Shown piece after piece: positions 11,536 to 41,384 of a stretch of DNA of 64,000 bases. The DNA is from Cristatella mucedo (lineage: Eukaryota; Bryozoa; Phylactolaemata; Cristatellidae), in contig WPIO01000007.1 of assembly GCA_009760855.2 (NCBI GenBank), positions 8,819,001 through 8,883,000 of the forward strand, read 5' to 3'. How positions within the stretch are numbered: the stretch's first letter is position 1; each line of letters opens with the position of its first letter. The position numbers and the translations under genes are program-made. Below the pieces are notes generated by a model, which worked only from the letters and a program-made list of their open reading frames with translations, was not told the DNA's origin and searched no databases.

Positions 11536-11886
11536 AAGATATTTATTTAGCTAATCTCCCTCAATAGTGCCCATCTGCAGAGACAGCAGCCGCATGCAAA
11601 GGAGATCGGCAAAATATTCTGCTTTTTGGAAACAAAATCAGATAGAGCTGTGTACCGTTTCAATAGCGCAATGAAAGTAATTTCATTCAATGTATTTTTT
11701 GGCAACGGTTGACTAGCTTAGCATCAGTGCTAAAAATGCTCAGTAGCCTTAACGTAGATGTATACAGTCATGTACCTTTATCACATACATGTATGCATGT
11801 TTTTTTATTTTCTCAGCCTTGGTCCACGTGCTTGCACTTCATGACCCAGGTCGTGCGTCGTGTGCCCAAGTCCTGCTGAGAGGGAA
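11536..11886. other. No gene recognised
   Basis: AT-rich DNA without a recognised feature. Confidence 0.5.
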
Positions 11887-11888
<2 letters not shown>

Positions 11889-11967
<79 letters not shown>

Positions 11968-12119
11968 GTGAGTGAGAGAGAGTTATACATATAGGTATAT
12001 ATGTATATAGATATATATGCATTATGTTGTATATACAGCATATATATATATATATATATATATATATGCTGCATTTCTGTATATACACTTATATACGCGT
12101 GTATAAATATCTATGTGCA

Positions 12120-12157
<38 letters not shown>

Positions 12158-12283
12158 CATATATATAAAGAGAGATAGATAGATAGTTTGCGTGTGACTG
12201 CGCTCGCGCGTTTGTGTGTGTGTGTGTAGGTGTAGGAATAGGTGTGTAGATGTGTGTGTGTGTGTGTGTGCGTGCGTGCGTGG
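11889..12283. repeat. Compound microsatellite (GA)n, (TA)n, (TG)n
   Basis: A GA run (about 11889-11983, with GAGT variants) is followed by two TA runs (about 12039-12067 and 12123-12165), GATA units and an interrupted TG run (about 12213-12283). The translated frames across it are repeat artefacts. Confidence 0.95.
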
Positions 12284-12329
12284 GGTTTGCGTGTATGCAC
12301 TTGCTAGGATGCATACACAGACATGCACG

Positions 12330-13075
12330 CACATTACGTCCGATCCCTATCTAAGATTAGGAACTGTCTTCCACGGTGGCTTGCAAAGAATTTAAGTAGC
12401 TCCTCAATTCTGCCTCAGCTAGATCATTGTAATTCTATTTTAGCTGGGCTGCCAAAAAAAGCCACTAGGCCACGGCAGCCGGCGACAAATATGGCTGAAA
12501 GGCTTGTTTACAAATCCCTGAGGTTTAACCATGTGTCTCATTTGCTGAAAAGCTTGGATGGCTGCCGGCTGATCAATGGATACAGAGCAAAGTTCTTAAG
12601 CTGACCCACAAGGTCTGACACGGCTTGGCTCTTTCATACCTATCTGCACTACTGCACCAGTTTCAGCCTCCTCGTCACATCAGACTTTGTATGGACAATT
12701 GATTAGCTGTTCTATTCCTCTTCTTAAACACCCTTAGCAACAGAAGCTTTGGCTCTGCAATTCCTAGACTGGGGAACTCACTTCCACAACTCTTACGAAA
12801 TCACAACTTATGTCCTGCTACCGACTGAGGCACATCCTTTCCAGCCGTCCTGAGCTGCTAATATTTTATGCCACTCACTACCTCGACTGCTCTTCTGAGT
12901 CAGCTGCTGTACTTCTCAATTTTTTAAAGTTGCAGGAGACGAAGTCTGTTGGCTACCGAATGCGTACCGAAAGCCGCTTAGCCTGTGAGTGCGCTATATA
13001 AAACTCTCCAGAGTAACACCCACATTGTCTTTGTGGCTTTATGGGGTTCCAGACGAAGATGCATTACATCTGCTA
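12330..13075 (+). mobile_element. LINE Y copy (ORF2 end and 3' end)
   Basis: The 5' part encodes LPQLDHCNSILAGLPKKATR, then MAERLVYKSLRFNHVSHLL. Broken frames follow, with PRLGNSLPQLL near 12770 and HYLDCSSESAAVL and GYRMRTESRLACECAI to 13001. The 3' end CTCTCCAGAGTAACACCCAC, GTGGCTTTATGG and GCATTACATCTG matches the two minus-strand LINE Y copies. Frameshifts and stops make it inactive. Confidence 0.82.
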
Positions 13076-13557
13076 TCATAAGCATGAGTTAAACTGTTAT
13101 GCTTGCTTCATTTCGCTCACGCGATGTCGCAGCAACGATGAATCGTCGATGCTGTGACTACTTTTGCCGCCACGAAGCGACTGCTAAGCAGTCGCCAGTA
13201 GCCAATACTGCTGCGATTACTTGCAGCATAGGCGTACATCGTCATGTCATGGCCAAGTCTAACAATGACTTACTCAGCTCCGTAAAAGCTGTTAGCCATT
13301 CGCGGCGGAGGATGAGCCGCCGCCGCTGCTGCTAGATGGAGCGGCGGCGGCAGCTCAGGCGGATGTAGTAACGCTATTTCGTGATAATAAATCGGCACAG
13401 CACCCTATTAGAACTAAATCTGTTTTTAGGCATTTAACGTTAGTGGTATACAGTAGCTTCTCAAAACGGTTGGTGATAATATGAAAGACGTCAGCAGTAA
13501 AATCACAAAAAGCCTATTGAATGGAACCCAGTTACTACAGTAAGAAAGACGTAGGTC
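13076..13557. other. No gene recognised
   Basis: Unique DNA including a short GC-rich CGGCGGC patch near 13300-13350. No gene recognised. Confidence 0.5.
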
Positions 13558-13559
13558 TT

Positions 13560-13965
13560 TAGCTTCTTTTTAAATGTCGCCAAGTTAAGGGACGACTGTC
13601 GTAAAGTGAGTTCCAGGCTTTAGGAGCACGCAACCCAGAGGCACGGTCTCCAAAGTATTCGAGGTTGATTCAAAGCCCCACTAAACGAATCGAGTCAGAC
13701 AAGGGGGCTATATGATGCTAAGCCTCATTTAGATGTAGTTTCGATAAGGATGCCGGAACTAGAGAATGACTGGATCTAAACGTTAGTGACAATACGCTTA
13801 AGACGAGACGCTGCTTGATTGGAAGCCAGGGCAGGTCAGCCAGAAGTGGTATGATGTGGGAACTGAGATGCTCACGATAGGCTAACGTTGGAGGTTGACG
13901 GGTCCCAAAGATGGCACTGCTCCACTTGGGTGCCGATGCTGCTGAAATGGAGGACAGCATCTTAA
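13560..13965 (-). mobile_element. LINE X fragment (decayed ORF2)
   Basis: On the minus strand, frame 13969-13718 includes HIIPLLADLPWLPIKQRLVLSVLS and SLVPASLSKLHLNEA. It runs on, with frame changes, into FGDRASGLRAPKAWNSL and ends near 13560. This is the LINE X ORF2 C-terminal order. No tail is visible, so the 3' end is missing. Confidence 0.8.
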
Positions 13966-14333
13966 ACAAATAATAGCACCATATAAAGACAGGGCTGTAT
14001 TTAAAATGAATTACTTCCTCCTGACAGTAAACCCCGAAAGATTCGCGAAAGCTTCAAAAGCTCTGCTACTGACCGCTGGTCCGTTTCGAGCGTCTGTGGA
14101 CCGAGTCGGCCCAATACACAGAGGCAGTGGTTTCGCAATGACACCGGATCGTCTTTCGACGTTAGCATTATGTTAATTACTTTATCAACTACTCAATTTC
14201 AGCGATGCTCTCCTCTCTATCCGCAACTTGCGTGAGATAAAAGTTGTTGGCATTATCAAATGCATCGAAAGACGCTTGCACGTACACACTTACAGTGCAT
14301 TATAAGAAAACTGATTAGCAAGTGCATCTATTA
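13966..14333. other. No gene recognised
   Basis: No feature recognised. Confidence 0.5.
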
Positions 14334-14334
14334 T

Positions 14335-14480
14335 TATCACAGCATTTAGTGAGTCTGTGCGATTCGTCTTTCGTGTGCTTGTTCGTGCTAACGCTGTACA
14401 TGCTGCCACTAACCATATTTGCATGCTGACTTTATACATGTCTTTTCTAATAATCATGTTATGCTTGTTGCTGCTTAAAT
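14335..14480 (+). mobile_element. LINE X 3' UTR fragment
   Basis: GCATTTAGTGAGTCTGTGCG, CTGCCACTAACCATATTTGC and AATCATGTTATGCTTGTTG parallel the 3' UTR of the 1.0-kb copy (1230-1370). The stem-loop tail is absent. Confidence 0.75.
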
Positions 14481-14509
14481 AAAGATAAAGCAGTTATAGT
14501 TGTCCCATG

Positions 14510-14700
14510 CCTTCGCGACATTCCATTTAGCCTCCTGTAGATCACTACGTGCACATCTTCCTGTCAGTGCAACGAGACGCATACAGTTGGTAGACAATTC
14601 TGCTTCCTAATTTGTCCGTCATAACCGTCGCAACTGCCACTTTACACAGGTTTTCGAGGCCCTGCACTGGCTCCCCACTGAAATGACGGGATGCTAGATC
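14510..14700 (+). pseudogene. LINE X reverse transcriptase fragment
   Basis: Decayed translation resembling LPVSATRRIQLVDNSAS, then FVRHNRRNCHFTQVFEALHW and LP. It matches the LQLVQNSAARVV ... LHWLPV part of the 9.0-kb copy. Confidence 0.65.
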
Positions 14701-17700
14701 TGCCATATTATTACTGCCGAAACATTATTCACTGACATTGACATGTGACTGACCTATAAAGACCTACAGTAGCTTTTTAAACGACTAGAAATCGACTATT
14801 CCCTAATCTATGTTTAGGCAGCATAATAAAAGTCCGAGTCGTGTAAGTGCTGTCGTCGCCGCTGAGCATGAGCTGAGCTTGAAGCAGAGGACTTGAGCTC
14901 GGCCCGAACAATGCATAGAGCCGCTCAGCTTTGCTGCAATTGGCCAAGCTGGGCAAGTTTTTCGGCTCCTCCTCGGATTAATAATCTTGCGCATTCCTCT
15001 GCTCTGATACACGATGAGTGACTGAGAGTGCTGTACAAAAGGGACTCGGAAACAACCTCCCTCTTCCGTTGCCGGAAGCGTCCGCTGACCCTGCGGTCGA
15101 GGAAAGGGCGACTGCTCGCGACTGCTGCTTCCGCCCAGTCCTCCCGGAGGTGAACAGTCAAACGTTCTTTGTTTCCTCTTTCTTTTTCGCGACTAAAACT
15201 GCCTTCGAAACAGAGTGGCAAGCCCGCAGCAGGAGGGCGCTTGCTGCTTTAGCCACCCCGCGGTGCAACCCCCCCCCCCCAGCACCCCCCAGCAACCCCC
15301 GTGCGGAGCACCTGACTCGGCACCGCCCAGCGAGGCTCCTGAGGGCTCGTTATGTTCACGGCGCTACCGCGCCTTAGAAAAAGGCTAAAGAGGCGCGTGC
15401 CGGGCGATGCACAGCGAGTGCTCCATCTTTCTGCTTCATTCTTCAGTGGCGGACTTCGGGGAGGGGAGTGTGAGGGTCGAAGGGGGGATTCCGGGGCGGG
15501 GTCACAGGAAGGAGCCGGTCTCCCTCGCGAACGAAGGCTCTTTAGACCTTACCACCTATGAAACCGGCGGACATGTTGCTTAAAGGATACGCTGCCGGGA
15601 CCTCTGAACTGCGTCCCTCTTCCGACGAATCCCTAGCGAGTCGGTAGGTACAGCAAGTCCACGATGGCTCTCTAGAGCAGGAGGTTCTTATAGTACTAAG
15701 CTCTTGGAGTCTAAAGTAAGGAACTTGGATTCTATAGCGAGGTCGCGTCGTATTCTACTTTGAGCTGCTGTTTCACTCAAGACCAGACAAAAGCCGTGTT
15801 TCCTTGTACCTAAAACGTGCTTTCGCTGCCTTTTGACCCGGTCTGATGACTCTCGAGACTCACGATTTCTAGAAACTTTCCAGCAAGAGTGATTTACCCT
15901 TTTTTGGTTGATTTTGGCTCTTTACACACATGCAGTACATACTGCTCATACGTTCGTTACTCACTATTCAAGCTATACCGAAGATCCGTAGACTGAATGC
16001 ACTCTTCAAACTAGATGGGCACTCTTACTCCTTACAACTACAGGCCAATCTTTAGCAGCAAGCTGCATTTAATCTCCTTGCCGCGTGCGTCTTCCTCGTG
16101 AAAGCCGTTCGATCGCCGCTGAGGCGGAAACGCCCTCGAGGTCAGAGCTTGGTTGTCGTAAAAAAGAATCCACGAAAGGAGGCTTAAGCTGGGTCCTATG
16201 GCACTCGATTAAGAAGAAAGTACCGAGTAAGCGTGAACCCGGGTTGTCTTCAGATGTTGTCCCCGATGCGGACTGATCCAATTTGCATTCGTGCGATTGA
16301 TATTCCATTGGAGGGCAGTGATTGTGTTGCAACAAAAAGAGTGTGGCTGCCTAACAAGGTCCGACCTTGTGTGTCTGCCAATGGTTACTCTTTATGGTTG
16401 AGGAAAGAGTCATCAACGGCAAACAGCTCATGACTGGCCAATGCGGGGCGGTCCTACTTTGTATTGCCCTCTTTATTGCATTGTCCTTGTATTACCCTCG
16501 TATTACTCGATGGAGATTAAGCCCAAAGATGCTCGTGGGGAAGGGAAGGTAAGTCATGCAAGAGCTGCGAGGGGGCGTGCCCCCGTCGGAGCAAGATTAG
16601 CTTGAGGGGGACCCGGGGAGGGCGGGTGGGTGCGTGGTGGCCATTCGGAGCGCTCACGGGCCTGCTAAATCCCTGAAGCTGTTGGCCAGCGAATGCCAGG
16701 CCAGCGCCAGCAAGTGCCGCCCCGGCGAAAGGCGAAGCGGATCCACTGGAGGTCAACTGCTGAGCAGCTGCGATTAGCCTGCCGCAATGCCCGAAAGTTC
16801 TGGCGAACTGGAGCAGAGCGGCAACGCTTAGGAAAGCGATGCAGACATGTGCAAATGCAGCGCCCGATTCGCGTAGCATTCGTGTTAGCTTGTGGCAAGC
16901 CGCGTGCTGTAAGTTCAAGCGCGGTTCGGTTCGTCTTTCACCTGACATTTTTACTTGTCTCTACCCTTCTCGCAACAAAACATGGTTTCGCGTCGTCACT
17001 CCTGTGACAATGGTGACAACGTGGTGACAATGCCTTCTCCTCAGACCTCTGCAGTGCCGATCGTGAACCTGCTTGCCCCAAGCCCCAGCCACGGCGGGAG
17101 GGGGGGGGGGCAAAGTTGTGCAACTGCCGAGAGGCCTCCTAGAAGAGCCTGCAAAGTGGCTTCTCGGAAGTGACCAAGATCGTTGGCCACGATTCACCAC
17201 TACGAACCCTTCTTACACAACTGGATTTCGACATTCGCATTCGACCTCGCATCCGAGAGAACAGCAGCAGCAGTGGGACGTCAGCACTACTACCGTTCAA
17301 AACCTAAGCCGCGTCTGCAAAATGGGCTCCATCAGGTTCCGATAATACGCCCCTCAGGGTGACGGGGAGTCATATCCACGCGGCAAAGCTGGCCATCCAA
17401 TTGCTAAAATTGCCCGTCGATGACTTGCGTCCCTCCTCTACCTCCTTAGCCCCCCCACCACCCGTAGAGAAGCTGTCCGGCTTTCAGTAAGGCGATGAAG
17501 GGGCGTGTCAAGAGCCGGTCCGCTTCAGAGTAGATAGTCTTCGTGAGTGGGGATTAAAAACTCTCCCAGCCCCCCCCCCGCCCAGCCCGTTCTATTACTG
17601 GCCTGCTGAGCGCTGCTGCACACCCGTCCCGAGCGCCACTTTCGTTTGGACGGGCGCAGGCGCTAACGTCAAACGAGCGCATTTCACGGAGGGACTGGGG

Positions 17701-18028
17701 GCGCTCTCGTTCCTCCCATCGAATCCCGCTCAGCCTCAGACTCGTCCTCGGTCACCTGCACTCTTTGACGGCGCCTAACCACAGCTGTAACCGCCGTCTG
17801 TCGTCCGAGTGACCTCGACTAAAGCTGGACGCCCCGGTGAGCGTTGTGCGTGCTGACGACAGAGACGCGCCGCCGTGAGCAGAGGCGTAGTGAGACCTCT
17901 CGGCGCCTGGGGACAACACTACAAATTGCCCACCCTTATCAAGATTGCTGCAAAATAGCTCCACGACAAAAAAATGCAAAAAATCATGATAGAAGGCATA
18001 TCGAGTCAAGAAAGTTTTATAAACTGTG
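14701..18028. other. GC-rich region, no gene recognised
   Basis: Over 3 kb with several GC-rich patches (about 15050-15560, 16560-17130 and 17560-17830) and C or G homopolymers near 15271, 17101 and 17570. Open frames reach 143 codons (16948-16517, minus) but carry no motif I recognise and read equally well on both strands, as expected of GC-rich DNA. Unrecognised exons cannot be excluded. Confidence 0.4.
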
Positions 18029-18029
18029 G

Positions 18030-19318
18030 TACAGGTACAAGGAGGTAGCTATCACAGCTATAACTTAAGTGAATTTGTCTAGCCTTGAACGTGGCAAACT
18101 GGTCTATTACACTTTTGAAGTCAATATTTTCCAGTGTTTCTTTCCCTATGCTGCACAAGGCCAAATCAGAGAGCCGATCTTGACCCATTTACGCTCTCTG
18201 ATAAGACAAGACTATCTTCAGCTTGTTATACAGACGTTCACAACTGGCAGCTGATGCAGCTGCTGGTGAGAGGAACTTGCAAAGCAAACTCTCAAATTAG
18301 GAAAAACATCTTCTCCATAACCGACAATGAAAGACGTGAGTTCCAGTGGTGTCTTTAGTGCCGAGTCGTGACGTGTGCCAAACAGGATTTTAAAGTGCCA
18401 AATTTCGTTGTACATCTCTGTTCCATCAACGTTTGAGCAATGGAAGCCTCCAAGATCAAGACATCGCTGGTGGAGTTTGGTCTAGTCAAGTGTCTTCAAA
18501 GATTCTCAGCTTCCAGCAAGAAACCAAATTTGGCATCCAGATCTGTGAGCCGGGAAAACATAGCTGTAATTTCTTGTCGGAGATAGTCTACGCTGTCCTT
18601 CATTATTCTTGAAATCTTTTCCTCTGCCGCGAGACCAACAACCTGAGAGAGTTCTGCAGGCATCTGTGTCCGTCTGCGGATTCTTCGTTCAACTGCAACT
18701 CCCCACAATTCACATCTCATTTTGGCATCTAGTAGTGATTATTGGCACAGGTCTTCTCGGAGTCTTGACAACTCAATCTCTTTCTTTTTCTCTATCTTTT
18801 TCTTACTGAGACTGGAGGTCACAAGAGGCGTCATTGAAGTGCATCTTTGGATCCTACAGTATTTTCTAAACGTGGTCGATCTTACTTAAGATGCTGCACA
18901 AAAATGGTAACAGAGCCAAAAGTTAAAGTTCAAAATACAATGTAGGAAACTGCCAGTGTCACTTCTTGCTTGAAGTGCTTCACTTGTGTCCTCAGACAGT
19001 TGCTTCAAAAGACTTACAATGCACACAGCCTCCACTCTTGCACTCTACCGTGATGCAAAGTCACGTTTGGCAGCGATGGCTAAGATTTTCTTCAGTTCTT
19101 TCCAACTCAACGTTGATCTTTAAAAGAATAAATAGGTGCTGTCGACTATTCCAAAAAAGGAACGACAACGGAATGTTGACTTGCAGCATGAACTCCTGCC
19201 AGGTTCAAGCTGTGGTTATCACAGTTTACAAAAGCTACCTTCTCATTCCGGACAGTATTCTCTTTCGGACACCTGAAAAGTGACCAGACATGACTGCTGC
19301 GTTGTCGGAGCACAGCTA
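18030..19318 (-). pseudogene. Decayed hAT transposase, ZMYM1/DUF4371 group
   Basis: Minus-strand fragments fall in the correct protein order from high to low coordinate. SDNAAVMSGHFSGV and RKRILSGMRR lie near 19310-19240. FFGIVDSTYLFF is near 19150 and LSEDTSEAL near 18990. Next come PAELSQVVGLAAEEKISRIM and LDAKFGFLLEAENL (18660-18500), then TPLELTSFIVGYGEDVFPNL (about 18350-18290) and ASCERLYNKLKIVLSYQRA (about 18255-18195). The C-terminal dimerisation motif MGQDRLSDLALCSI ends it (18188 onward). These are the hallmarks of ZMYM1-like hAT proteins. Several frameshifts and in-frame stops, including TAA just before MGQDR, show it is dead. The N-terminal zinc finger part is not visible upstream of 19318. 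Confidence 0.88.
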
Positions 19319-21153
19319 TTTAAGCCCAGCTCGCGCAGCAGGCCAGGCTCGCCCTCGGCACGCCGCAGCCTGCCTGTGGCTGGCAGGATGTGGCGAGCGG
19401 ATGGGAAAAGCAGTTGGAACGTGGATAGAGGGGAGAGTGGCCGTGAGCTTATTTCGAGGCGAGCGCCAGCCGAATACACGGCATTTGAAGCCCCTCGGCA
19501 CTAAAAGGCATCGGCACTAAAAGATGCACAAATCATTTTGCTTTCGGAGTTCCCTGGCGCCCGGGGACATCTGTCTCCCCCCTCCCACCCCAGCCTCGCC
19601 CACCGCTCTTGCTGTGTGAGGCTACGGCGGTTCGTCCTAGCTCGCATCCGAGCAACGGCGACATCCCTGTAGGGTGCTATGGAAAGACATGCCGAGTTAC
19701 CGCTGCCAAGGCCGACGCAGCTATGGGATGCTGATGGCTTTCTGTGCAGCTTCGGAAGCTGCGACGCCGCTCGTTGACGCTCGGCGACCCTAATGGCTCA
19801 GCCGCAGCCGCAGCTTGGCAGACCAGCTCGAGACTTGTGCTGAGTGCTCTCGTGCTGACACAGGGCGACGGCGGGAGCGGAACGCCGCCGCCCTGCGTCT
19901 CTATTTCTACACTACTAACATTCCGTGTAGCTGTGTAACTCTTACTTTGCTGCTGGGCAGCGAAGTGCGTTGGCCACTGTATGAGCACGGAGGGCCTACG
20001 AGGCATGGAGCGCTCTCTTGAGAACTCTAGAGCGCAACACCCGCCGAGCCTCCTGACTTTCTGGCCTTACGAAAGGAGACACGCACGCATACATGCGAAC
20101 GCGCAACACCAACGGGAACGCACGTAGGCTCGTTGGTGTATGTAGCCTAAGTTCAACTGCATGCACTCAGCCAGAATTTGAACGAAGCACTCTCTAGACG
20201 CCCGTGCGCACTAATTTGTTTAGGAGCCCAAGCACGCTAGGGTGCTGAGCTTCCAGATGCTTCCTGGCAGGCGCTCCGCTCCGGTGTGGTCTCCACTTGT
20301 TTCTAGTGCCATTCTTTCAATGCACCAAGGGTAAATGCAACGGCGCGACGGAGCCCCTACTTAGACTCTCGCCTTCGACGAAGCTTTCTCTATTCATTCT
20401 TGCTCATCTAAAGGCCTCAAACTAGTTAGGCGGCAGGCGAGCCGAAGACTCGCTGCTAGCACTGCTAGCGCTATTCTGGCTCGTTCCCCTTCTGCGACAG
20501 CTCTTGTACCGTTCCGTTGACTCTTAAGGCAGACAGTAGCGTTACCTCCGCCTAAACCTCGCCAATTCAGTAAGCGTCGCCAGTTCAGAGTTCGGCACAA
20601 TTCGTGCAAGGTGTACTGACATGACCTCCCTACGCGCCAAGCGATAAAGACGGGGCCCTCAAAATTCCGCAAGCAGCAACGGCACCTCGCTCGCGTAAGC
20701 ATGAGGAATTCCCGTAAATTACAGACGGTGCTGCAAGCACCTTCAGGCAGACTCCATGTTCGCTTAAAGCGGCCGACGCTCAACAGCGTCACGACTCTCG
20801 CAGACCATCGCCAGCGGCGAGCTGGCTACGGTACGGTTCACGTTCTCACCTTATTAATATATTCACTGGCATGGTCGGAAGGGGTACACATACGTCTATC
20901 CGGTTGCATACCTAAACATCGCCCTGCTCATAAGCCTACATGTCACGGCTATTTTACAAGCGTTCTCCAGTTCAAAGTAAGCGGCCAAGATCGATGTCAC
21001 TAATCTCGGGACACTGCACTACCTCCTCCATCGAAATGCAGCTCTGCTCAGGGCATTTAGTGGTTTAGAGCAGCCTTGCTCTTATTCCCGCTTGCTTGCG
21101 GTTCGATTTCCCTTTCAAACAGTATGCACTAAAGTGACATTAACTTCCGAAAG
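19319..21153. other. No gene recognised
   Basis: GC-rich in parts (19330-20040). Open frames up to 132 codons have no recognisable motif. No terminal inverted repeat of the neighbouring hAT remnant was found here. Confidence 0.45.
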
Positions 21154-21154
21154 C

Positions 21155-21232
21155 AAACGAGCCCGCGGCCTTTGTGAAGCGCCCGAATGGAGATTAGGTT
21201 CTCTTGGTGCACCATATATAAATGAATTATAT
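21155..21232 (+). mobile_element. SINE B, 3' half
   Basis: GCCTTTGTGAAGCGCCCGAA, TGGAGATTAGGTTCTCTTGG and CACCATATATAAATGAATTA. This is the LINE X-like half of SINE B. A possible very worn left end lies around 21055-21115. Confidence 0.75.
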
Positions 21233-22222
21233 ATTTGTATCTCCGTTCTGCTTGCCAAGCTTGCAGTTGTTGCTTTGCGATCTGTGCTAATTAACAGCTT
21301 GCGGCATCGAGGACGGTCGTAGCTTCTTCTGCTTGCTACAAACTCCGACTGCAAGCTCCCTCTGGGATTTCAGGGATCGACTATTTTCTACAGACAATTG
21401 CAAATGAAGTCTGAAATTTGCTCAAGCGTGAGAGGAAATTTACTTCTAAAATAATCGATAAAACCGGGCAATCTTACGATGCTCGCGCTAGAAACATCTA
21501 GACTAAAGCCTGGATGAGAATCGCAAAACATATAACTCGGCTCGAAAGCAATGTTCGGTGCAGGCTTGAGCTGAGTTTGAACCGAGACCTCGGGTCCTGA
21601 TTTTATTACACCGATCGCCTGGGAGCTGCTACGTCCTAGCAACTACATTTCTCTTTGAAAAAGTCAATGATTGTTAAGGGAATAACGACATAATGCGTTG
21701 ATTCGGTAAAAGCATTTTCTTAAACAGCACAACCCAAGGATAGCCAGCTGCAAAGCCATTGGGCTGGCTAGGTTCTCATGCAAACAGTGATTGCACTGCA
21801 GCTCCTGAATTAGTCAACAAGACCGTATTCCGGCATCAGACTCGGGCAAAAGTATTAAATTTAAAGCAGGGGATAGTTGCTAAAATAATACTTTTGACCA
21901 GAAAACTCGGTAAGGAAGTCAGCAGCCGCACTGCAGCTGGTTCCTTCAGTGTGCAGCGATATGCATCTAACCAGAAAGCAGACTGCTACGAGTAGATTAG
22001 CAACTTTGCTTTACCACTTTATCTCCCCAGTGCTGCCACCTGCCCATTGCTGGTGCAGTATCACTTGCCTCTGGATCCGAGCGGATGCTGCTCGACTGTG
22101 CCGGGAAGCTCAGGCTCGCACTGCCAACTGTTTGGATCGACAGCAGTGAGGAGATCAAGTCTCACAAAAACAAGTCGATCGAAGCTAGCGATCTGCTGTA
22201 CCGACGGGCTGTAGCCAGCGCG
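21233..22222. other. No gene recognised
   Basis: No recognisable gene or repeat family. Open frames are at most 84 codons. Confidence 0.5.
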
Positions 22223-22224
22223 CA

Positions 22225-22226
22225 CG

Positions 22227-22307
<81 letters not shown>

Positions 22308-22333
22308 ACAGACACACACACACACACACACAC
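22225..22333. repeat. (CA)n microsatellite
   Basis: About 110 bases of CA dinucleotide with CG and GAGACAGA interruptions, about 0.8 kb beyond the stop codon of the ZNRF3-like gene. Confidence 0.95.
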
Positions 22334-23146
22334 AGAGGCACTCCTAGTCGTCACGTGGTGTTGTTGCCATCAAAAGCTGCGCTCTTGCAATTAAGCTGCC
22401 TTTCTGCAGAGGTTCTTCGCATTGAGGACGTTAGCACAGTCGGAATGCCACCACGAATCAGCCGGAGATATAAGTAAATAGCTGGCGACTGTCAGTTAAT
22501 AAATAGCAGCAGACCTCTATTTCACTCGGACTGCTGCAGGGGGCCACAGGGAGGGATGGGAAAAAGGCCAAGTGCACCAGAAGGCAGTGATTGCATTCAA
22601 CCCTCCAAAATGCCAGTCCATTGAGCAGATTCAGAAGTAAGAGCGCAGTCCATGGTCCACGCGACGTGATGCCATGGCAACAGCAGCAGAGCTACCTTGT
22701 TCCACCAGGTTGCTGATAGTGCACTGTCCCGGCCGATGTGATCGTCATTACGGTCAGCACTAAACTGCTGACTGCTACAGGTCTCGTGCCGGCTCTGGCA
22801 GCGGCACGGACAGACCACGACTATTGCACAGAGACGCTAAGAGCAATTTGTCTGTTTAACCTTGACCTTTCCTAGATCAGAAGTTGCGCCGACCAAGCGA
22901 CATGCAGGCAGGCAGGCAGTCTGACCGCCGTAGTCGGCCGTCGCCGGCAGCAGCACCGTGTTTGACTTCCACCGTGGAAGCTTGGCACCCACGTCATTCC
23001 GGGCAATTTTTGCTATGTACCAGCAGGAGGGTCACACCTTGACCGGCTGGTTGGTGAGCTGTGACTCGCATCTTGACAGGAAGCCTGCAGACAGAGAGAC
23101 GACAAATGGTGGCCTGCAATGCTCCCAAGTGCCACTTCGCCATACT
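22334..23146 (-). other. 3' flank / probable 3' UTR of the ZNRF3-like gene
   Basis: Lies immediately after the stop codon on the minus strand. I find no AATAAA or ATTAAA on that strand in this stretch, so the transcript end is unresolved. No other gene recognised. Confidence 0.4.
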
Positions 23147-39249
<16,103 letters not shown>

Positions 39250-39773
39250 GTTACTTGAGCCGCCTTTTGCGCGGACATAGCGATCCCGGTACGACGGCCT
39301 CAGGAGCACATCTCAGTTCGGCGTCCAGGTAAGTGTGGTCGGTCGCCCCGCGCCGGTGGCCTCGGCGGGCTGCTTCAAAGGGAATGGCTTAATAGGTCAC
39401 GTGGTTTTTCACTCCACCCACCGGAAGCACTAGTCGCACCGGGTCAGCTAGCGGCTCCGTGCGACTCAAGCCGGCAAGTCCGGATTTAGCTACGGTGTTG
39501 CGGTCGTGCACATTAATTAAATAACAGCGGAAGAGCTGAGACGCTAATCTGCGAAGCAACTGGTTAATGCAGCAGCTTTTTGCCGGCTACGTGAGACTGC
39601 CGCTGCGTTTGAATGCTGAGGGCGAAAGTTGAGTTGTGCACCGGGTCCGCCTAGAGCGAGCAGCTGCCGCCAGATAACTTCCCTCTTTCTGACGCACCCC
39701 GTCTGCTGCCAGGTTTGCCAAGTGGTCCTTGTGGGCCGCGATAGCCCATGAGGCAAGGTTCTCTCCCTGACCG
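39250..39773 (-). promoter_or_regulatory. Upstream region and probable promoter of znrf3
   Basis: GC-rich, with no TATA box at a usual distance. An E-box CACGTG (about 39398) and a TCF-type CCTTTGAA lie 120-150 nt upstream of the start codon. The transcription start cannot be placed from sequence alone. Confidence 0.4.
39374..39381 (-). promoter_or_regulatory. Candidate TCF/LEF site
   Basis: Minus strand reads CCTTTGAA, a perfect match to SCTTTGWW, about 125 nt upstream of the znrf3 ATG. Vertebrate ZNRF3 is a Wnt/beta-catenin target. Such a short motif also arises by chance. Confidence 0.35.
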
Positions 39774-39774
39774 A

Positions 39775-39895
39775 ATTTGTTGATTACGGAGGTATACTGC
39801 AGTGGGCGATCCTTGTATTGCCAACTGCAAGCGGCGGTGACGGCCGCTAAGGCTCTTCTGCCGCTACGAAAAATTTGGCTTTTGAATCAGCTAAT
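39775..39895 (+). mobile_element. SINE A, 5'-truncated
   Basis: GCAGTGGGCGATCCTTGTAT, TGCCAACTGCAAGCGGCGGT, AAGGCTCTTCTGCCGCTACG and GGCTTTTGAATCAGCTAA. The left end is missing or merged into GATTACGGAGGTATACT. Confidence 0.8.
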
Positions 39896-40038
39896 ATATC
39901 ATTAACTCATTCGTCGCCCAACGGAATCGCCGACGCACTTTCACGTCTCGGCGCCGCCTGCGAACCGATCCTAAACTATGTTCGGCCGATCTGCAGTGCC
40001 GAACCCTTGTGCGTTCCTTGAGGTTACAAAATGGCAAT

Positions 40039-41383
<1,345 letters not shown>

Positions 41384-41384
41384 G

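Noticed and set aside
39250-39309. Alternative znrf3 start 20 codons upstream (MLLRPSYRD...)
   Set aside because: It would put a basic, non-hydrophobic stretch before the leader. The ATG at 39249 gives a typical signal peptide and a better start context.
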